From NCBI GenBank assembly GCA_020073365.1, contig JAIQFL010000087.1, positions 1 through 35,707 on the forward strand: a DNA stretch of 35,707 nt. Direction: 5' to 3'. Made by a program: the position numbers and the translations under genes. Position 1 is the stretch's first letter. The number at the start of each line of letters is the position of its first letter. This stretch comes from Terriglobia bacterium (GTDB taxonomy: Bacteria; Acidobacteriota; Terriglobia; Bryobacterales; Bryobacteraceae). Shown here in pieces: positions 1 through 8,360 of this stretch. The notes below the pieces were generated by a model. It was not told where the DNA came from. It saw nothing but the letters and a program-made list of their open reading frames with translations, and did not search any database.

Positions 1-2683
1 CGATGCCAGCCGCGCCCGGAGTAATTGCCGGCCGCGTGTCCGAGCCCGCCGGCGCCAGCGAAATTGCGCTCAATCCCGAACGCGTGATGGCATAAGCCGT
101 CGTGCCGGCGGAGTCCACCACCATCTGGCGCGGGTTGGTGTTGAAACGCGTCGTCCCGACAACAATCACCTGCGGGTTCTCCGGAACCACGCCCGCCAGC
201 GTCGCCTCACCCGTCACCAGATTGACCATTTCCAGTGTGGTCCGCGGATCGTCCCGCGTGGCCGTCGTAATGCTCTGGCGCACCGGCGTCGTCAGCCGCA
301 GAAAGGTCGAAGGGCTGAGGGCCGCCGTAGCCGCCACGTTGCGCTGCCCGGTGTTGACTACCGTCGTGACGGGCGGGCCGCCCGGGATCGGGGACGGGGT
401 AATCGTCGTGGCCCCCGGCTGCGCCGAACCGCCGATCACCGTCAAGGCGGGGTTCAGAATCAGGCCGTCAGCCAGGAAATACGTTCCCGAAAGGCCCGCG
501 CCCACCACCCCGTAATAACCCTGGATGGTGCCCGTGAACAGCAGCCGGTTGCCCACATAGGTGTCGGCCACCGAATCGTAGAGGTAGGCGGTGCCGCTGC
601 CGTTCAGCGTGAGGATGTAGCGGTTGTCCGGGGTCGAAAGCATGCCAAATGCCGGGCCGCCGGTAAACCGCACGGGAGTCACCGAATCGGCGGGCCGCAC
701 GGTCGCCTGGTTTCCCCCCACCACCTTCCATTGCGATCCGTCGGACATCACGAATTGCAACCCGAACAGGCCCATGGCCAGGGTGCGTGGATAGACCAGC
801 GCCACCGTTCCGTTACGCGGAATCGGCGGAAAGACCACATTGTCCACCACCCGGCCCTGATTCAGGTCCACAATGCTGATAGACTCGCCGCCCGTGTTGC
901 CTACATACAGCGTTTTGCCATCGGTGCCCAGGGCCATCTGGTGAGGCATCTGCCCCACCGGAATGGGGTCCACGAAGTGTTGCTTCTTGAGGTCGAAAAC
1001 TTCGATGCGGTTATAGCCGGAATTGGTGACGTACAGCCGGCCGCGGGCCTCGTCCAGCACCAGATCCTGCAAGCCTTCGTTGCCGCCCGCATTCCCGCCT
1101 ACGTTGTTGACGTTGGTGTTCGGCGTGGTGGGCACGGGATAAACCACACCCCGCTGATCCGCCTGGCGGTAATTCATGTACAGGCGAACCACCGGCGGTA
1201 CGTTGATGGCTTCAGGCGAGGAAATCGTGACGTTGATAGGAGTGCCCTGCGAAGTCCCGGCCCCCGTCCAGATATTCGTCCCAGGCTGCCGGACCACCCC
1301 CGATCGGCCGGGCTCCATGGAAAAGGTGACGCTGGCCGGCGCCAGCCCGCTCGATTGCTGGTACACCAGGGCGGAATTCCCGGTCGAGACCACGCCGAAG
1401 GTAAGCCGGCCCTTCCCCAGGTTGTTGACCTTGAGCGTGCCGGAAGCGATGCCACGGTTGCAATCGTCCTGTGCCAGGAACACCTGTGTGGTCTCGGGTC
1501 CGAGGATAGGATAATCGGACAGATGGCCCAGCGGCAGATGGATCACACCGGAATCGGAAAGCCCCCAAGCCTCGGAGCCGTCGGAAAGAACCACCATTTT
1601 GGCCACGATGCTCTCCGGCAGTTTGAGGGCCAGCCGGATCGCAAGATTATTGGGGTCGTTCACCAGCAGGGTCGAGGATAGCGATGGCGGCGCTGGAGTG
1701 GTGTTCGCGGCGACGTTGAACGCGGCATACAACGTGGATCCGTCCGGCGTGAAAACGCTCCCGCCGATATTTTGCAGCGTGTTGAACGCGCCGGTGAAGC
1801 TGAAAGGGGCGTTGGCGTTGTTCTCCTGCGCTACGATCCCCAGCGTGGCTGTGTCGTACATCGTCATTCCCGCCATGAAACGCGATCCGTCCGGCGTCAT
1901 CGCGAGCACCGTGGACGCTCCCGATATCGTCCGGTTGCGCAGGACGATTCCGGAAGCCACTTCGTAAACGAAGATGTAGGTGCTGGCGGCCGTCGGAGTG
2001 ATCACCCCGACGATGAACTGCCCATCCGGCGTGCGCAGCAGGGACCCGGTGAAGATCTTGGTCGGCCGCGTCAGGGTGGTGGGCGGCAGCGGCGCCGGAG
2101 TGGTGGGCAGCGCCGGTACCGTTACCGGCAGCAACTGCTGTCCCGCCGAGAGCGTTGGGTCAAACACAGACAAGGTGCCTTGCGGCACGCCGGATACCAC
2201 GCCGCTCCCCAGCATGCTCACCAGCGCCCGGCCATCGTTGCCCACCTCCACGCCCTGCGGAATCGACGGCAGGAGGACGCTCTGGATCAGCCGGTTTCGG
2301 GATAAGTCGATCACGTTCAGCAAGGGCGACCCGCTGGCCGTCTGGAGGGGGGTCGCGCCGCTGGTGACATAGAGAAACGCGCCGTCCATCGAGATCGCGC
2401 CCGCCACCGGGCTCTTCCCCACCCCGATACTGCCGACGATTGTGCCGGTGGTGTAGTCGAGAACCGTGACCAGGCTGGTGCTGTTATTGATCAGGTACAG
2501 GCGCTGCTGCGGTTCGTCCAGGACGATATCCGCGGGCGTGCCGCCTGGCAACCCGATGACATCGCCGAACGTGGCGCCCGTGGTTTGCTGCGAATACCCC
2601 ACCCGAGCCCCGGCGAGCCACAACGCCAGAACCACAAGACTATACAAAACCGAGTGAAAACGCTTGAGGCACCGAGGGTTCAC
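1..2683 (-). CDS. Exported YVTN beta-propeller repeat protein, partial (C-terminus beyond left edge)
   Basis: An open reading frame runs from a GTG at 2683 to the window edge without a stop (about 894 codons). A GGAAGG ribosome-binding site lies about 9 nt upstream of the GTG. The N-terminus is a signal peptide: basic start (PRCLKRF), hydrophobic core (VLYSLVVLALWLAGA), then SQQ. The body has repeated propeller blades such as LYLINNSTSLVTVLDYTTG, LYVTNSGYNRIEVFDL and LYVGNTGGESISIVDL, typical of YVTN/lactonase-like 7-bladed propellers. Between blades there are Ig-like stretches (residues roughly 400-480) with the SGLAPASVTFS style seen in secreted acidobacterial proteins. It is probably periplasmic or extracellular, and no catalytic site can be assigned. 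Annotating only short ORFs here would miss it because no stop lies in the window. Confidence 0.85.
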   Translation of the reverse strand, partial: MNPRCLKRFHSVLYSLVVLALWLAGARVGYSQQTTGATFGDVIGLPGGTPADIVLDEPQQRLYLINNSTSLVTVLDYTTGTIVGSIGVGKSPVAGAISMDGAFLYVTSGATPLQTASGSPLLNVIDLSRNRLIQSVLLPSIPQGVEVGNDGRALVSMLGSGVVSGVPQGTLSVFDPTLSAGQQLLPVTVPALPTTPAPLPPTTLTRPTKIFTGSLLRTPDGQFIVGVITPTAASTYIFVYEVASGIVLRNRTISGASTVLAMTPDGSRFMAGMTMYDTATLGIVAQENNANAPFSFTGAFNTLQNIGGSVFTPDGSTLYAAFNVAANTTPAPPSLSSTLLVNDPNNLAIRLALKLPESIVAKMVVLSDGSEAWGLSDSGVIHLPLGHLSDYPILGPETTQVFLAQDDCNRGIASGTLKVNNLGKGRLTFGVVSTGNSALVYQQSSGLAPASVTFSMEPGRSGVVRQPGTNIWTGAGTSQGTPINVTISSPEAINVPPVVRLYMNYRQADQRGVVYPVPTTPNTNVNNVGGNAGGNEGLQDLVLDEARGRLYVTNSGYNRIEVFDLKKQHFVDPIPVGQMPHQMALGTDGKTLYVGNTGGESISIVDLNQGRVVDNVVFPPIPRNGTVALVYPRTLAMGLFGLQFVMSDGSQWKVVGGNQATVRPADSVTPVRFTGGPAFGMLSTPDNRYILTLNGSGTAYLYDSVADTYVGNRLLFTGTIQGYYGVVGAGLSGTYFLADGLILNPALTVIGGSAQPGATTITPSPIPGGPPVTTVVNTGQRNVAATAALSPSTFLRLTTPVRQSITTATRDDPRTTLEMVNLVTGEATLAGVVPENPQVIVVGTTRFNTNPRQMVVDSAGTTAYAITRSGLSAISLAPAGSDTRPAITPGAAGI

Positions 2684-2776
2684 GAACCTATCCTTCCAGA
2701 GACGCGGCGGATGTCCTATAGTACCTCCTAAACCCGCTCCGCGCGGAGAAGTTGCTCGCTTCGGCCCGTGGCCCCC

Positions 2777-2855
2777 GTGGGGCAGACGATCGTGATTTGT
2801 CGTCTGCCATCCGTGGCCAACCGGCAGACCACTGGAAAACGATGGTCTGCCCCAC
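2777..2855. repeat. REP-like palindromic repeat, copy A
   Basis: The outer arms GTGGGGCAGAC and GTCTGCCCCAC are exact inverted repeats. Inside, CAGACGA pairs with TCGTCTG and CAGACCA with TGGTCTG, so it folds as two hairpins within a closing stem. A close relative is at 25796-25869 with the same first 17 bases. It fills most of the 2684-2895 intergenic gap between the divergent propeller gene and the DUF192 gene. It looks like a REP/BIME-type interspersed repeat; no mobilising transposase is in the window. Confidence 0.7.
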
Positions 2856-2895
2856 CCGCAACACGCCACCCTGTTCTCGTGTTATAGTCTCGGAA

Positions 2896-3249
2896 TTGAA
2901 AATATTAGTGCGGAATCAGACCCGGAACACCGTTTTGGCCGAAACCGCGGATTTGGCGGATACCAGCGCAAAACGGCGGACCGGCCTGCTTAAGCATGAG
3001 CGGCTGGACCCGGGTGAAGGGCTGTGGATCGTCCCTTGTGAATCGGTCCATACCTTCTTCATGAGGTTTCCGATAGACTTGGTGTATCTGGACAAGCACC
3101 GGAAGGTTCGTAAGGTGAGGCATCGGGTGCCGCCGTGGCGCCTCTCAGCATGCCTGTTCGCGCATTCCATCCTGGAACTCCCGGCCGGGACGCTGGAACA
3201 GAGCGGCACCCAAGTGGGCGACGAGCTGACGGTTGAGAAGCTGGGTTGA
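2896..3249 (+). CDS. DUF192 family protein
   Basis: A 117-residue protein covering the whole DUF192 fold: the RRTGLLKHERLDPGEGLWIV segment, then SVHTFFMRFPIDLVYLD and the closing ILELPAGTLEQSGTQVGDEL. The frame stays open upstream to 2752, but that part crosses repeat copy A and looks non-coding, so I chose TTG at 2896. GTG at 2908 is the alternative. No signal peptide is visible with either start, so it is probably cytoplasmic. A TATAGT hexamer ends 7 nt before the TTG, which would fit a leaderless transcript. The molecular role of DUF192 proteins is not established. It lies upstream of the Tad locus but is not obviously part of it. Confidence 0.8.
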   Translation: MKILVRNQTRNTVLAETADLADTSAKRRTGLLKHERLDPGEGLWIVPCESVHTFFMRFPIDLVYLDKHRKVRKVRHRVPPWRLSACLFAHSILELPAGTLEQSGTQVGDELTVEKLG

Positions 3250-3280
3250 GAGACTACGCTGAGAAGGTTTAGCTGAATTC

Positions 3281-4312
3281 ATGCGATTGCGGGTCACGCT
3301 CGTGGCGGTGGCGGTCTTTTCGATGTCCTGCGTGCGGCAGACGTCGGTCGCCAAGGCCCCCGCGGCGCCCCAGCAAGCGGCCCAGAGCGTCTGGGAACGG
3401 CAGATTCGCAATGCCAAAGACGCCGGCGATGGCGACTACCAGTTGCGCGTGCTGCGCGAGAAGGTCGCCGCCGATTCGGAGAGCATACCGGCACGCCTGG
3501 AACTGGCCAAAGCCTATCAGGAGCGGGGCTATCCCGATGTCTCTCTCGAAATCTGTCGCCTGACCGCCGGCCGATTCCCCGCCTCCGGTGAGGCTCAACT
3601 CGCCTTGGTGCGCGCTTTGCGCGGCGTGAACCGGCGGAATGAAGCCATCCAGGGGCTGGAGGCCTTCCTCGAACAGCACCCTCAGATGTCGCCGGATTAC
3701 TACTCCTGGCTGGGCATCCTGCGCGATGAATCGGAGCTTTGGACGGAGGGTGAGGCGGCCCACCGGAAGGCCCTGGAAATAAGCCCCGCAGACGATTCCC
3801 TGCACAACAACTTAGGCTATAACCTGTTGATGCAGAAGAAGAACGATGCGGCCGCCGCGGAATTCCGCGAGGCCCTCAAGCGCAATCCGCGCTCCCCGGT
3901 GGCGCACAACAACCTGGGGCTCGCCCTGGCCAATCAGAATGCCACCGGTGAGGCGGTAGCCACCTGGCAATCCGCCGCCGGCGCCGCCGTGGCGCATAAC
4001 AACCTGGCGGCCGTGCTGATCGAAAAAGGGAACTATCCGGCCGCCCGCAAGGAACTGGAAATATCGCTCGATTATAATAGGAGCCTCCCTGCGGCCCTCA
4101 GGAACCTGGAGCTGGTTTCCCGCCTGGATGGGAATCCCGCCCTGTTTCACGTGAAACAGGGGGATGGCCCACCGTTTCCCGTGAAACAGGACCAAACCGG
4201 GTGGGAGCGCTGGAAGGCCAGCTTTAAAAAGCTCTTTGTGGGGCCGTTGGACAATTCGCGGAAGGACCCGGACAAAACCGCGTCCGCACCCGCAAGTGGA
4301 GAGGAACGATGA
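3281..4312 (+). CDS. TPR-repeat Tad-locus protein (TadD-like), putative lipoprotein
   Basis: 343 residues. A hydrophobic N-terminus (LRVTLVAVAVFSMSC) gives a possible but weak lipobox at Cys17. At least four TPR-like helix pairs follow between residues 55 and 275, including ISPADDSLHNNLGYNLLMQK and NPRSPVAHNNLGLALANQNA. The C-terminal part is a short basic segment (WERWKASFKKLFVG). TadD-type TPR lipoproteins assist secretin assembly in Tad systems, and the position as first gene of the locus fits that role. The stop overlaps the flp start by 4 bp (ATGA). The linker between the TPRs and the C-terminus (residues about 286-304) is encoded by DNA holding two ParB-binding parS-like sites, which produce the repeated VKQ peptides there. 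Confidence 0.8.
   Translation: MRLRVTLVAVAVFSMSCVRQTSVAKAPAAPQQAAQSVWERQIRNAKDAGDGDYQLRVLREKVAADSESIPARLELAKAYQERGYPDVSLEICRLTAGRFPASGEAQLALVRALRGVNRRNEAIQGLEAFLEQHPQMSPDYYSWLGILRDESELWTEGEAAHRKALEISPADDSLHNNLGYNLLMQKKNDAAAAEFREALKRNPRSPVAHNNLGLALANQNATGEAVATWQSAAGAAVAHNNLAAVLIEKGNYPAARKELEISLDYNRSLPAALRNLELVSRLDGNPALFHVKQGDGPPFPVKQDQTGWERWKASFKKLFVGPLDNSRKDPDKTASAPASGEER
4143..4158. promoter_or_regulatory. parS site (ParB-binding), perfect consensus
   Basis: TGTTTCACGTGAAACA is the exact 16-bp palindrome bound by chromosomal ParB/Spo0J proteins across bacteria. It lies inside the TPR gene and encodes part of LFHVKQ. A chance occurrence of a perfect 16-mer in 36 kb is very unlikely. parS sites normally cluster near the replication origin, which suggests, but does not prove, that this locus is in the origin-proximal part of the chromosome. 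Confidence 0.88.
4173..4188. promoter_or_regulatory. Second parS-like site, two mismatches
   Basis: CGTTTCCCGTGAAACA matches the parS consensus at 14 of 16 positions, differing at the first base and at position 7. It starts 30 bp after the start of the perfect site, close to three helical turns, so both would face the same side of the DNA. It encodes FPVKQ in the same reading frame. Whether ParB binds it is not known. Confidence 0.6.
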
Positions 4313-4506
4313 AGACGTTTGTAGTCCGATTGATTCGTGATTTTATCCGTGATGAACAGGGGCAAGACCTGGTGGAATATGCTTTGATCGTGGCAGCCGT
4401 CGGGCTGGCCTTGATTACCACCGTGAACCAACTCTCGGCGGGTGTAGTGAGCCTCTACCAGAGCATTACGGGAGACCTGGCGAGCATCGGCACCCCCGCG
4501 CAATAG
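4309..4506 (+). CDS. flp: Flp/Fap type IVb pilin
   Basis: A 65-residue prepilin. A short charged leader ends in DEQG, followed by QDLVEYALIVAAVGLALITT: the processing glycine, Glu at +5 and Tyr at +6 of Flp pilins, then the hydrophobic helix. The mature pilin is about 45 residues. GGAGAGG lies just upstream of the ATG, and the start overlaps the TPR gene stop (ATGA). The protein forms the pilus fibre after cleavage by a TadV-type peptidase, which is not encoded in this window. Confidence 0.93.
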   Translation: MKTFVVRLIRDFIRDEQGQDLVEYALIVAAVGLALITTVNQLSAGVVSLYQSITGDLASIGTPAQ

Positions 4507-4519
4507 ACCTGGACTCAAT

Positions 4520-5977
4520 GTGCGGCCGGTTGTGGCGTGGTTCGTTCCGGACTTGGCGCTAGTCACCGCCACGGTTACGTTGTTCTATTGCCTGTTCCTT
4601 TTCCAGGGATATCAGAAGCTCTTTAGGGACTCGGATGCCGGATGGCACATCCGGACCGGTGAGGCCATCCTCGCGACCGGAAGGCTGCCGAGTACCGACC
4701 CTTATTCCTTCACTCGCTCGGGGCAGCCCTGGTTTGCCTGGGAGTGGGGCGCGGATGTGTTGGTAGGCGCCATCCATCGCCGGGCCGGACTATCGGGGGT
4801 GGCACTCTTCTATGGCGCGGTAATTGCGGCCGGGGTATGGCTCTGGTTCCGCCTGCACTGGGTGTTGCACGGCGATTTTCTGGTAGCGTGCGCCATGGCG
4901 CCGCTGCTGTTGTCTACCTGCGATATTCACTGGCTGGCGCGCCCCCACGTGATCGGCTGGCTATTCCTGCTAGGCGCCATGCTCTACGCGGAAACCGCTC
5001 GCGGTTCTTTCGGGTGGCGGAATGGCGTCGAGATCGGCGTGTTCACAGCGGTTTGGGCCAACTTGCATGCCAGCTTCTTTTTCGCCCCGGTGATCGCGGG
5101 GATTTACGCGGTGGGAAGTTGGTGGGGCGGACCCCCCGGCCCCCGGCCCCCGGCCCCTGGCAACCAAACGTGGTTCGTGTGGGCCGCGTCGATCGCGGCG
5201 ATTGCTCCGCTGGCGAATCCGTACGGCTGGCGCCTCTACGCGCACGTCTTTCGATACCTGACGGATTCCGAACTCCTCTCGCGGATCGGCGAGTTTCAGA
5301 GCTTCGATTTCCACACGGCGGGGGCGGGCCAGATTATCGCTACCGTGATTTTGGGAATTGCCGGCGGCACGCTGGCATTCGTGCGCAAGCGGTACGAACA
5401 CTTCCTGCTGGCCATCCTGATCTCCGCTTTGGCCTTGCGGTCTGCCCGGGCACTACCGATGGCGGCCCTGGTGTTGCTTCCCATTGCCAATGCGTCCATC
5501 AGCGCGACTGTGGATCTCCCCTGGCGGGGGTACGCTGAGCGGTTGCGCGCCCTGGATGCGCATTTGAACGGGTTGGCCCTGGCGCCACTCGCACTACTGG
5601 CCGCGTTTGGATTGCTGCGGGCTGTGCCGGTAGGGTTTCCGCCGGAAGATTTTCCGGTGGCAGCCTGGTCCCATATTCCTGTAGAGGCGCGCCTGTTCGC
5701 CCCGGACAAGTTCGGCGGGTATCTGATCTATCGCTCCAATGGAACCCGGAAGGTCTTCTTCGATGGACGCAGCGATTTCTACGGGGCCGAATTTCTGAAG
5801 CAGTACGCCCGCATGGTGCAGGTGCGCCCCGGGTGGCGGGAGTACTGGGAGTCCTTCCACTTCAGCCTCGCGCTGATGCCCAACGACTACCCGTTGGTTC
5901 CGGCTTTGGAACAGATCGGCTGGCAACCGGTTTACCGGGATGGCACGGCTATATTGCTGGCTCGGGGAGGAACCTAG
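4520..5977 (+). CDS. Multi-pass membrane protein of unknown function, GT-C-like, inside the Tad locus
   Basis: 485 residues with about ten predicted membrane segments. The start is GTG at 4520, 13 nt after flp. After the first helix there is an extracytoplasmic loop, DSDAGWHIRTGEAILATG, continuing to DPYSFTRSGQPWFAWEWGAD. This resembles the first loop of GT-C/PMT-like membrane glycosyltransferases, where acidic residues are catalytic. The C-terminal ~120 residues form a soluble domain (FGGYLIYRSNGTRKVFFDGR). A proline-rich stretch near residue 210 comes from a short imperfect DNA repeat (CCCCCGGC units). The position between flp and cpaB suggests a role in pilus assembly or pilin modification, but that is inference. 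It is not a standard Tad component. Confidence 0.7.
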   Translation: MRPVVAWFVPDLALVTATVTLFYCLFLFQGYQKLFRDSDAGWHIRTGEAILATGRLPSTDPYSFTRSGQPWFAWEWGADVLVGAIHRRAGLSGVALFYGAVIAAGVWLWFRLHWVLHGDFLVACAMAPLLLSTCDIHWLARPHVIGWLFLLGAMLYAETARGSFGWRNGVEIGVFTAVWANLHASFFFAPVIAGIYAVGSWWGGPPGPRPPAPGNQTWFVWAASIAAIAPLANPYGWRLYAHVFRYLTDSELLSRIGEFQSFDFHTAGAGQIIATVILGIAGGTLAFVRKRYEHFLLAILISALALRSARALPMAALVLLPIANASISATVDLPWRGYAERLRALDAHLNGLALAPLALLAAFGLLRAVPVGFPPEDFPVAAWSHIPVEARLFAPDKFGGYLIYRSNGTRKVFFDGRSDFYGAEFLKQYARMVQVRPGWREYWESFHFSLALMPNDYPLVPALEQIGWQPVYRDGTAILLARGGT

Positions 5978-6051
5978 GATGCGGTGTGTGTTAAAACAGG
6001 ACATCGGCAGATTTCGGAGAGTGGAAGTGCGCTCGCACCCCTGAGGTTCAG

Positions 6052-6936
6052 ATGGGTCGACAGAAGAAGCTTTTGATTATCGCGGCGGCCTGGATTTCGG
6101 CGGGCTTGCTGAGCTGGTTGTTCTATGCCAAGGCCGTAGCGCCGCAACAGGAGAAACAGGTGGCCGTCGTAGTGGCCACCCACGACATGCCGCTCGGCAC
6201 CCTGCTGCGACCGACAGACCTCAAAACGGTGAATTATCCGGAACGCGACATTCCCAAAGGCGTGGTCTTCCAGGCCAAGGACGCCGTAAACCGGGTGGTG
6301 CTCTTTCCCATGAGCAGCAATGAGCCGCTGCTGATCTCCAAGCTCTCCGGCACTACTACGGTGGAGGGTGTCTCTTCGACGATTGAACCGGGCTTTCGCG
6401 CCGTGTCCGTGCAGATCACGGACGTCAGCGGCGTAGCCGGCCTGATCCAGACGAACTCGCGAGTGGATGTGTTGTTCACGCGTCCCGGCACCATGGCCGA
6501 AGCCAGCACTTCCACTATTCTGCAGAACGTTAAGGTGCTTTCCACGGGCCGCCTGGCCCAGACCGGCCAAGCCGCGGATCCGCGGACGCCCAGGTCGCCC
6601 GTGGTCACGCTGGTGCTGACACCGGATGACGCGCAGAAGCTGGAACTGGCCAAGAACGAAGGCCGCATCAGCCTCTCGCTGCGCAACCCGCTGGACAGTT
6701 CGCAGTCGGCCAACGGCGGACCGCTCACTACCGAAGTCCTCGACCCGCTGGCATACACACGGGGGAAAAAGAATCGTGCCAGCGGCAGTGGCGAGCCGGA
6801 CGACGCCCGCATCCTGCGGGAACTGGCTGCCAAGGCAAAAAGGGACGAGGACGCCAAGAAGAAGGAAGCGGAGAAGCCGCGCATCGTGGTGGACGTCTAC
6901 CGCGGCGACAAGCACGTTCAGGAACTGTTTCGATGA
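6052..6936 (+). CDS. cpaB: Flp pilus assembly protein CpaB/RcpC
   Basis: 294 residues. One N-terminal membrane anchor (LLIIAAAWISAGLLSWLFYA) is followed by a SAF domain at about residues 40-110 (VVVATHDMPLGTLLRPTDLK). A periplasmic RcpC-type region follows (PGFRAVSVQITDVSGVAGLI, VDVLFTRPG). The C-terminal ~50 residues are highly charged and lysine-rich. CpaB proteins are periplasmic partners of the secretin and may contact peptidoglycan through the SAF domain. The stop overlaps the cpaC start by 4 bp (ATGA), so the two are probably translationally coupled. Confidence 0.9.
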   Translation: MGRQKKLLIIAAAWISAGLLSWLFYAKAVAPQQEKQVAVVVATHDMPLGTLLRPTDLKTVNYPERDIPKGVVFQAKDAVNRVVLFPMSSNEPLLISKLSGTTTVEGVSSTIEPGFRAVSVQITDVSGVAGLIQTNSRVDVLFTRPGTMAEASTSTILQNVKVLSTGRLAQTGQAADPRTPRSPVVTLVLTPDDAQKLELAKNEGRISLSLRNPLDSSQSANGGPLTTEVLDPLAYTRGKKNRASGSGEPDDARILRELAAKAKRDEDAKKKEAEKPRIVVDVYRGDKHVQELFR

Positions 6937-8360
6937 AGATTGCGGATCGGGTTGGTTGCGCGGCCGTGCTGGCGGTGTGGTGCTGTGCGGCGTGCGCTCA
7001 GGGCCGGGCGCAGACTCCCCCGGCGCGCGAGATCAAGCTGGTGGAAGGCCGCGGCGAGTTGCTGCAATTCCAGAAAGATATCCAGAAAGTGGTGATCTCC
7101 GAGCCCAAGATCGCCGACGCGATTGTCATCTCACCGCGGGAGGTGATGGTCAATGCCAAAGGCCCCGGGAGCACCACGCTGATCGTTTGGGAGAACGGAT
7201 CGGACCCCACGCGTTACGAGGTGGAGGTCGGCAAGGATACGGCAGAATGGGACGCCTTCCGCAAGCAGATCGAGGACAGCGCCGCCGGCAGTTTGGTGAC
7301 GGTGACGGGCTCTGGCGAAACCATCGTGCTGGCGGGGAAGGTGAAGAGCGCGGAGGATTCCAAGCGCCTGGCGGGGATGGCGCAGACGCGCGCCAAGACC
7401 GTGATCAACCTGTTGCAGGCGCCGCCCGCGCCCGAACCAAAGCAGATCCTGTTGCAGGTGAAGTTTGCGGCGGTGGACCGCGTGGCGCTCAGCCAGTTTG
7501 GCTTCAACCTGTTCAGCACCAACAGCACCACTCTGGGTAGCCTCACTACGGAGCAGTTCACGCCGCCGCGCTTTAACCAACTCCACGTACAGGGCGGCCA
7601 GGTGGCGAGTAACACGGTGAACTTTTCGGACCTCCTGAACCTGTTCGCGTTCCGGCCGGACATCAATCTCGGCGCCACCATCAAGGCGTTGCAGGAGCGG
7701 AACCTGTTGCAGATTCTGGCCGAGCCGAACTTGATCGTGCTGGATGGCAAGGACGCCAGTTTCCTGGCGGGCGGTTCGTTCCCCTTCCCCACCATCACCA
7801 CCACCCCCACGGGCGGCGCTACCGCGCCGGTGATCACGGTGCAGTTCAAGCCGTTCGGCGTGAAGCTGGATTTCACTCCCACGGTGACGCCGCAGGGAGC
7901 CATCGATTTGAAAGTTGCGCCGGAGGTGAGCGCGCTGGATTTCGCGAACGCCGTCACGCTGCAAGGCTTCCTGATTCCGGCGCTCTCGCAGCGGCGCGCC
8001 GAAACGGAGGTCATTCTGAAGGATGGCGAAAGCTTCGCGATCGCGGGGCTGATCGATAACCGGGTGATCGAGACGCTGGACAAGCTACCGGGGATCGGCG
8101 ACATCCCGATCCTGGGCAAGCTGTTCCGCAGCCACAGCACCCAGAAATCGACGGATGAGCTGCTAGTGGTGATCACCCCGCATTTTGTGCGCCCGCTGAG
8201 CCCGGAAGAGAAGGCCAAGCTTCCTGACATGCCTTCGACTTTTCTGCCGACGGTGGTGGAAGAGAAGGGGAAAAAGGGCAAGAAGGGCCGAGCGGCGCCT
8301 CCGGGCACGAACAATCAACCGGAGTTTGTAGGACCTCGTGGACAACAGATACCTAAGTAA
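6933..8360 (+). CDS. cpaC: Tad secretin CpaC/RcpA
   Basis: 475 residues with a signal peptide (VGCAAVLAVWCCAACAQG). Domains in order: the pilus-secretin N-terminal domain (EIKLVEGRGELLQFQKDIQK, residues 33-100), a BON-like domain (about 110-170), and the secretin core (about 230-425) with the motif ALSQRRAETEVILKDGESFA and the conserved closing VVITPHFVRPL. It forms the outer-membrane ring through which the pilus passes. The C-terminus is a lysine/glycine-rich tail (EEKGKKGKKGRAAPPG). The stop codon directly abuts a long palindrome at 8360-8420, and the downstream GTG start at 8338 overlaps its last 23 bases. Confidence 0.93.
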   Translation: MKIADRVGCAAVLAVWCCAACAQGRAQTPPAREIKLVEGRGELLQFQKDIQKVVISEPKIADAIVISPREVMVNAKGPGSTTLIVWENGSDPTRYEVEVGKDTAEWDAFRKQIEDSAAGSLVTVTGSGETIVLAGKVKSAEDSKRLAGMAQTRAKTVINLLQAPPAPEPKQILLQVKFAAVDRVALSQFGFNLFSTNSTTLGSLTTEQFTPPRFNQLHVQGGQVASNTVNFSDLLNLFAFRPDINLGATIKALQERNLLQILAEPNLIVLDGKDASFLAGGSFPFPTITTTPTGGATAPVITVQFKPFGVKLDFTPTVTPQGAIDLKVAPEVSALDFANAVTLQGFLIPALSQRRAETEVILKDGESFAIAGLIDNRVIETLDKLPGIGDIPILGKLFRSHSTQKSTDELLVVITPHFVRPLSPEEKAKLPDMPSTFLPTVVEEKGKKGKKGRAAPPGTNNQPEFVGPRGQQIPK

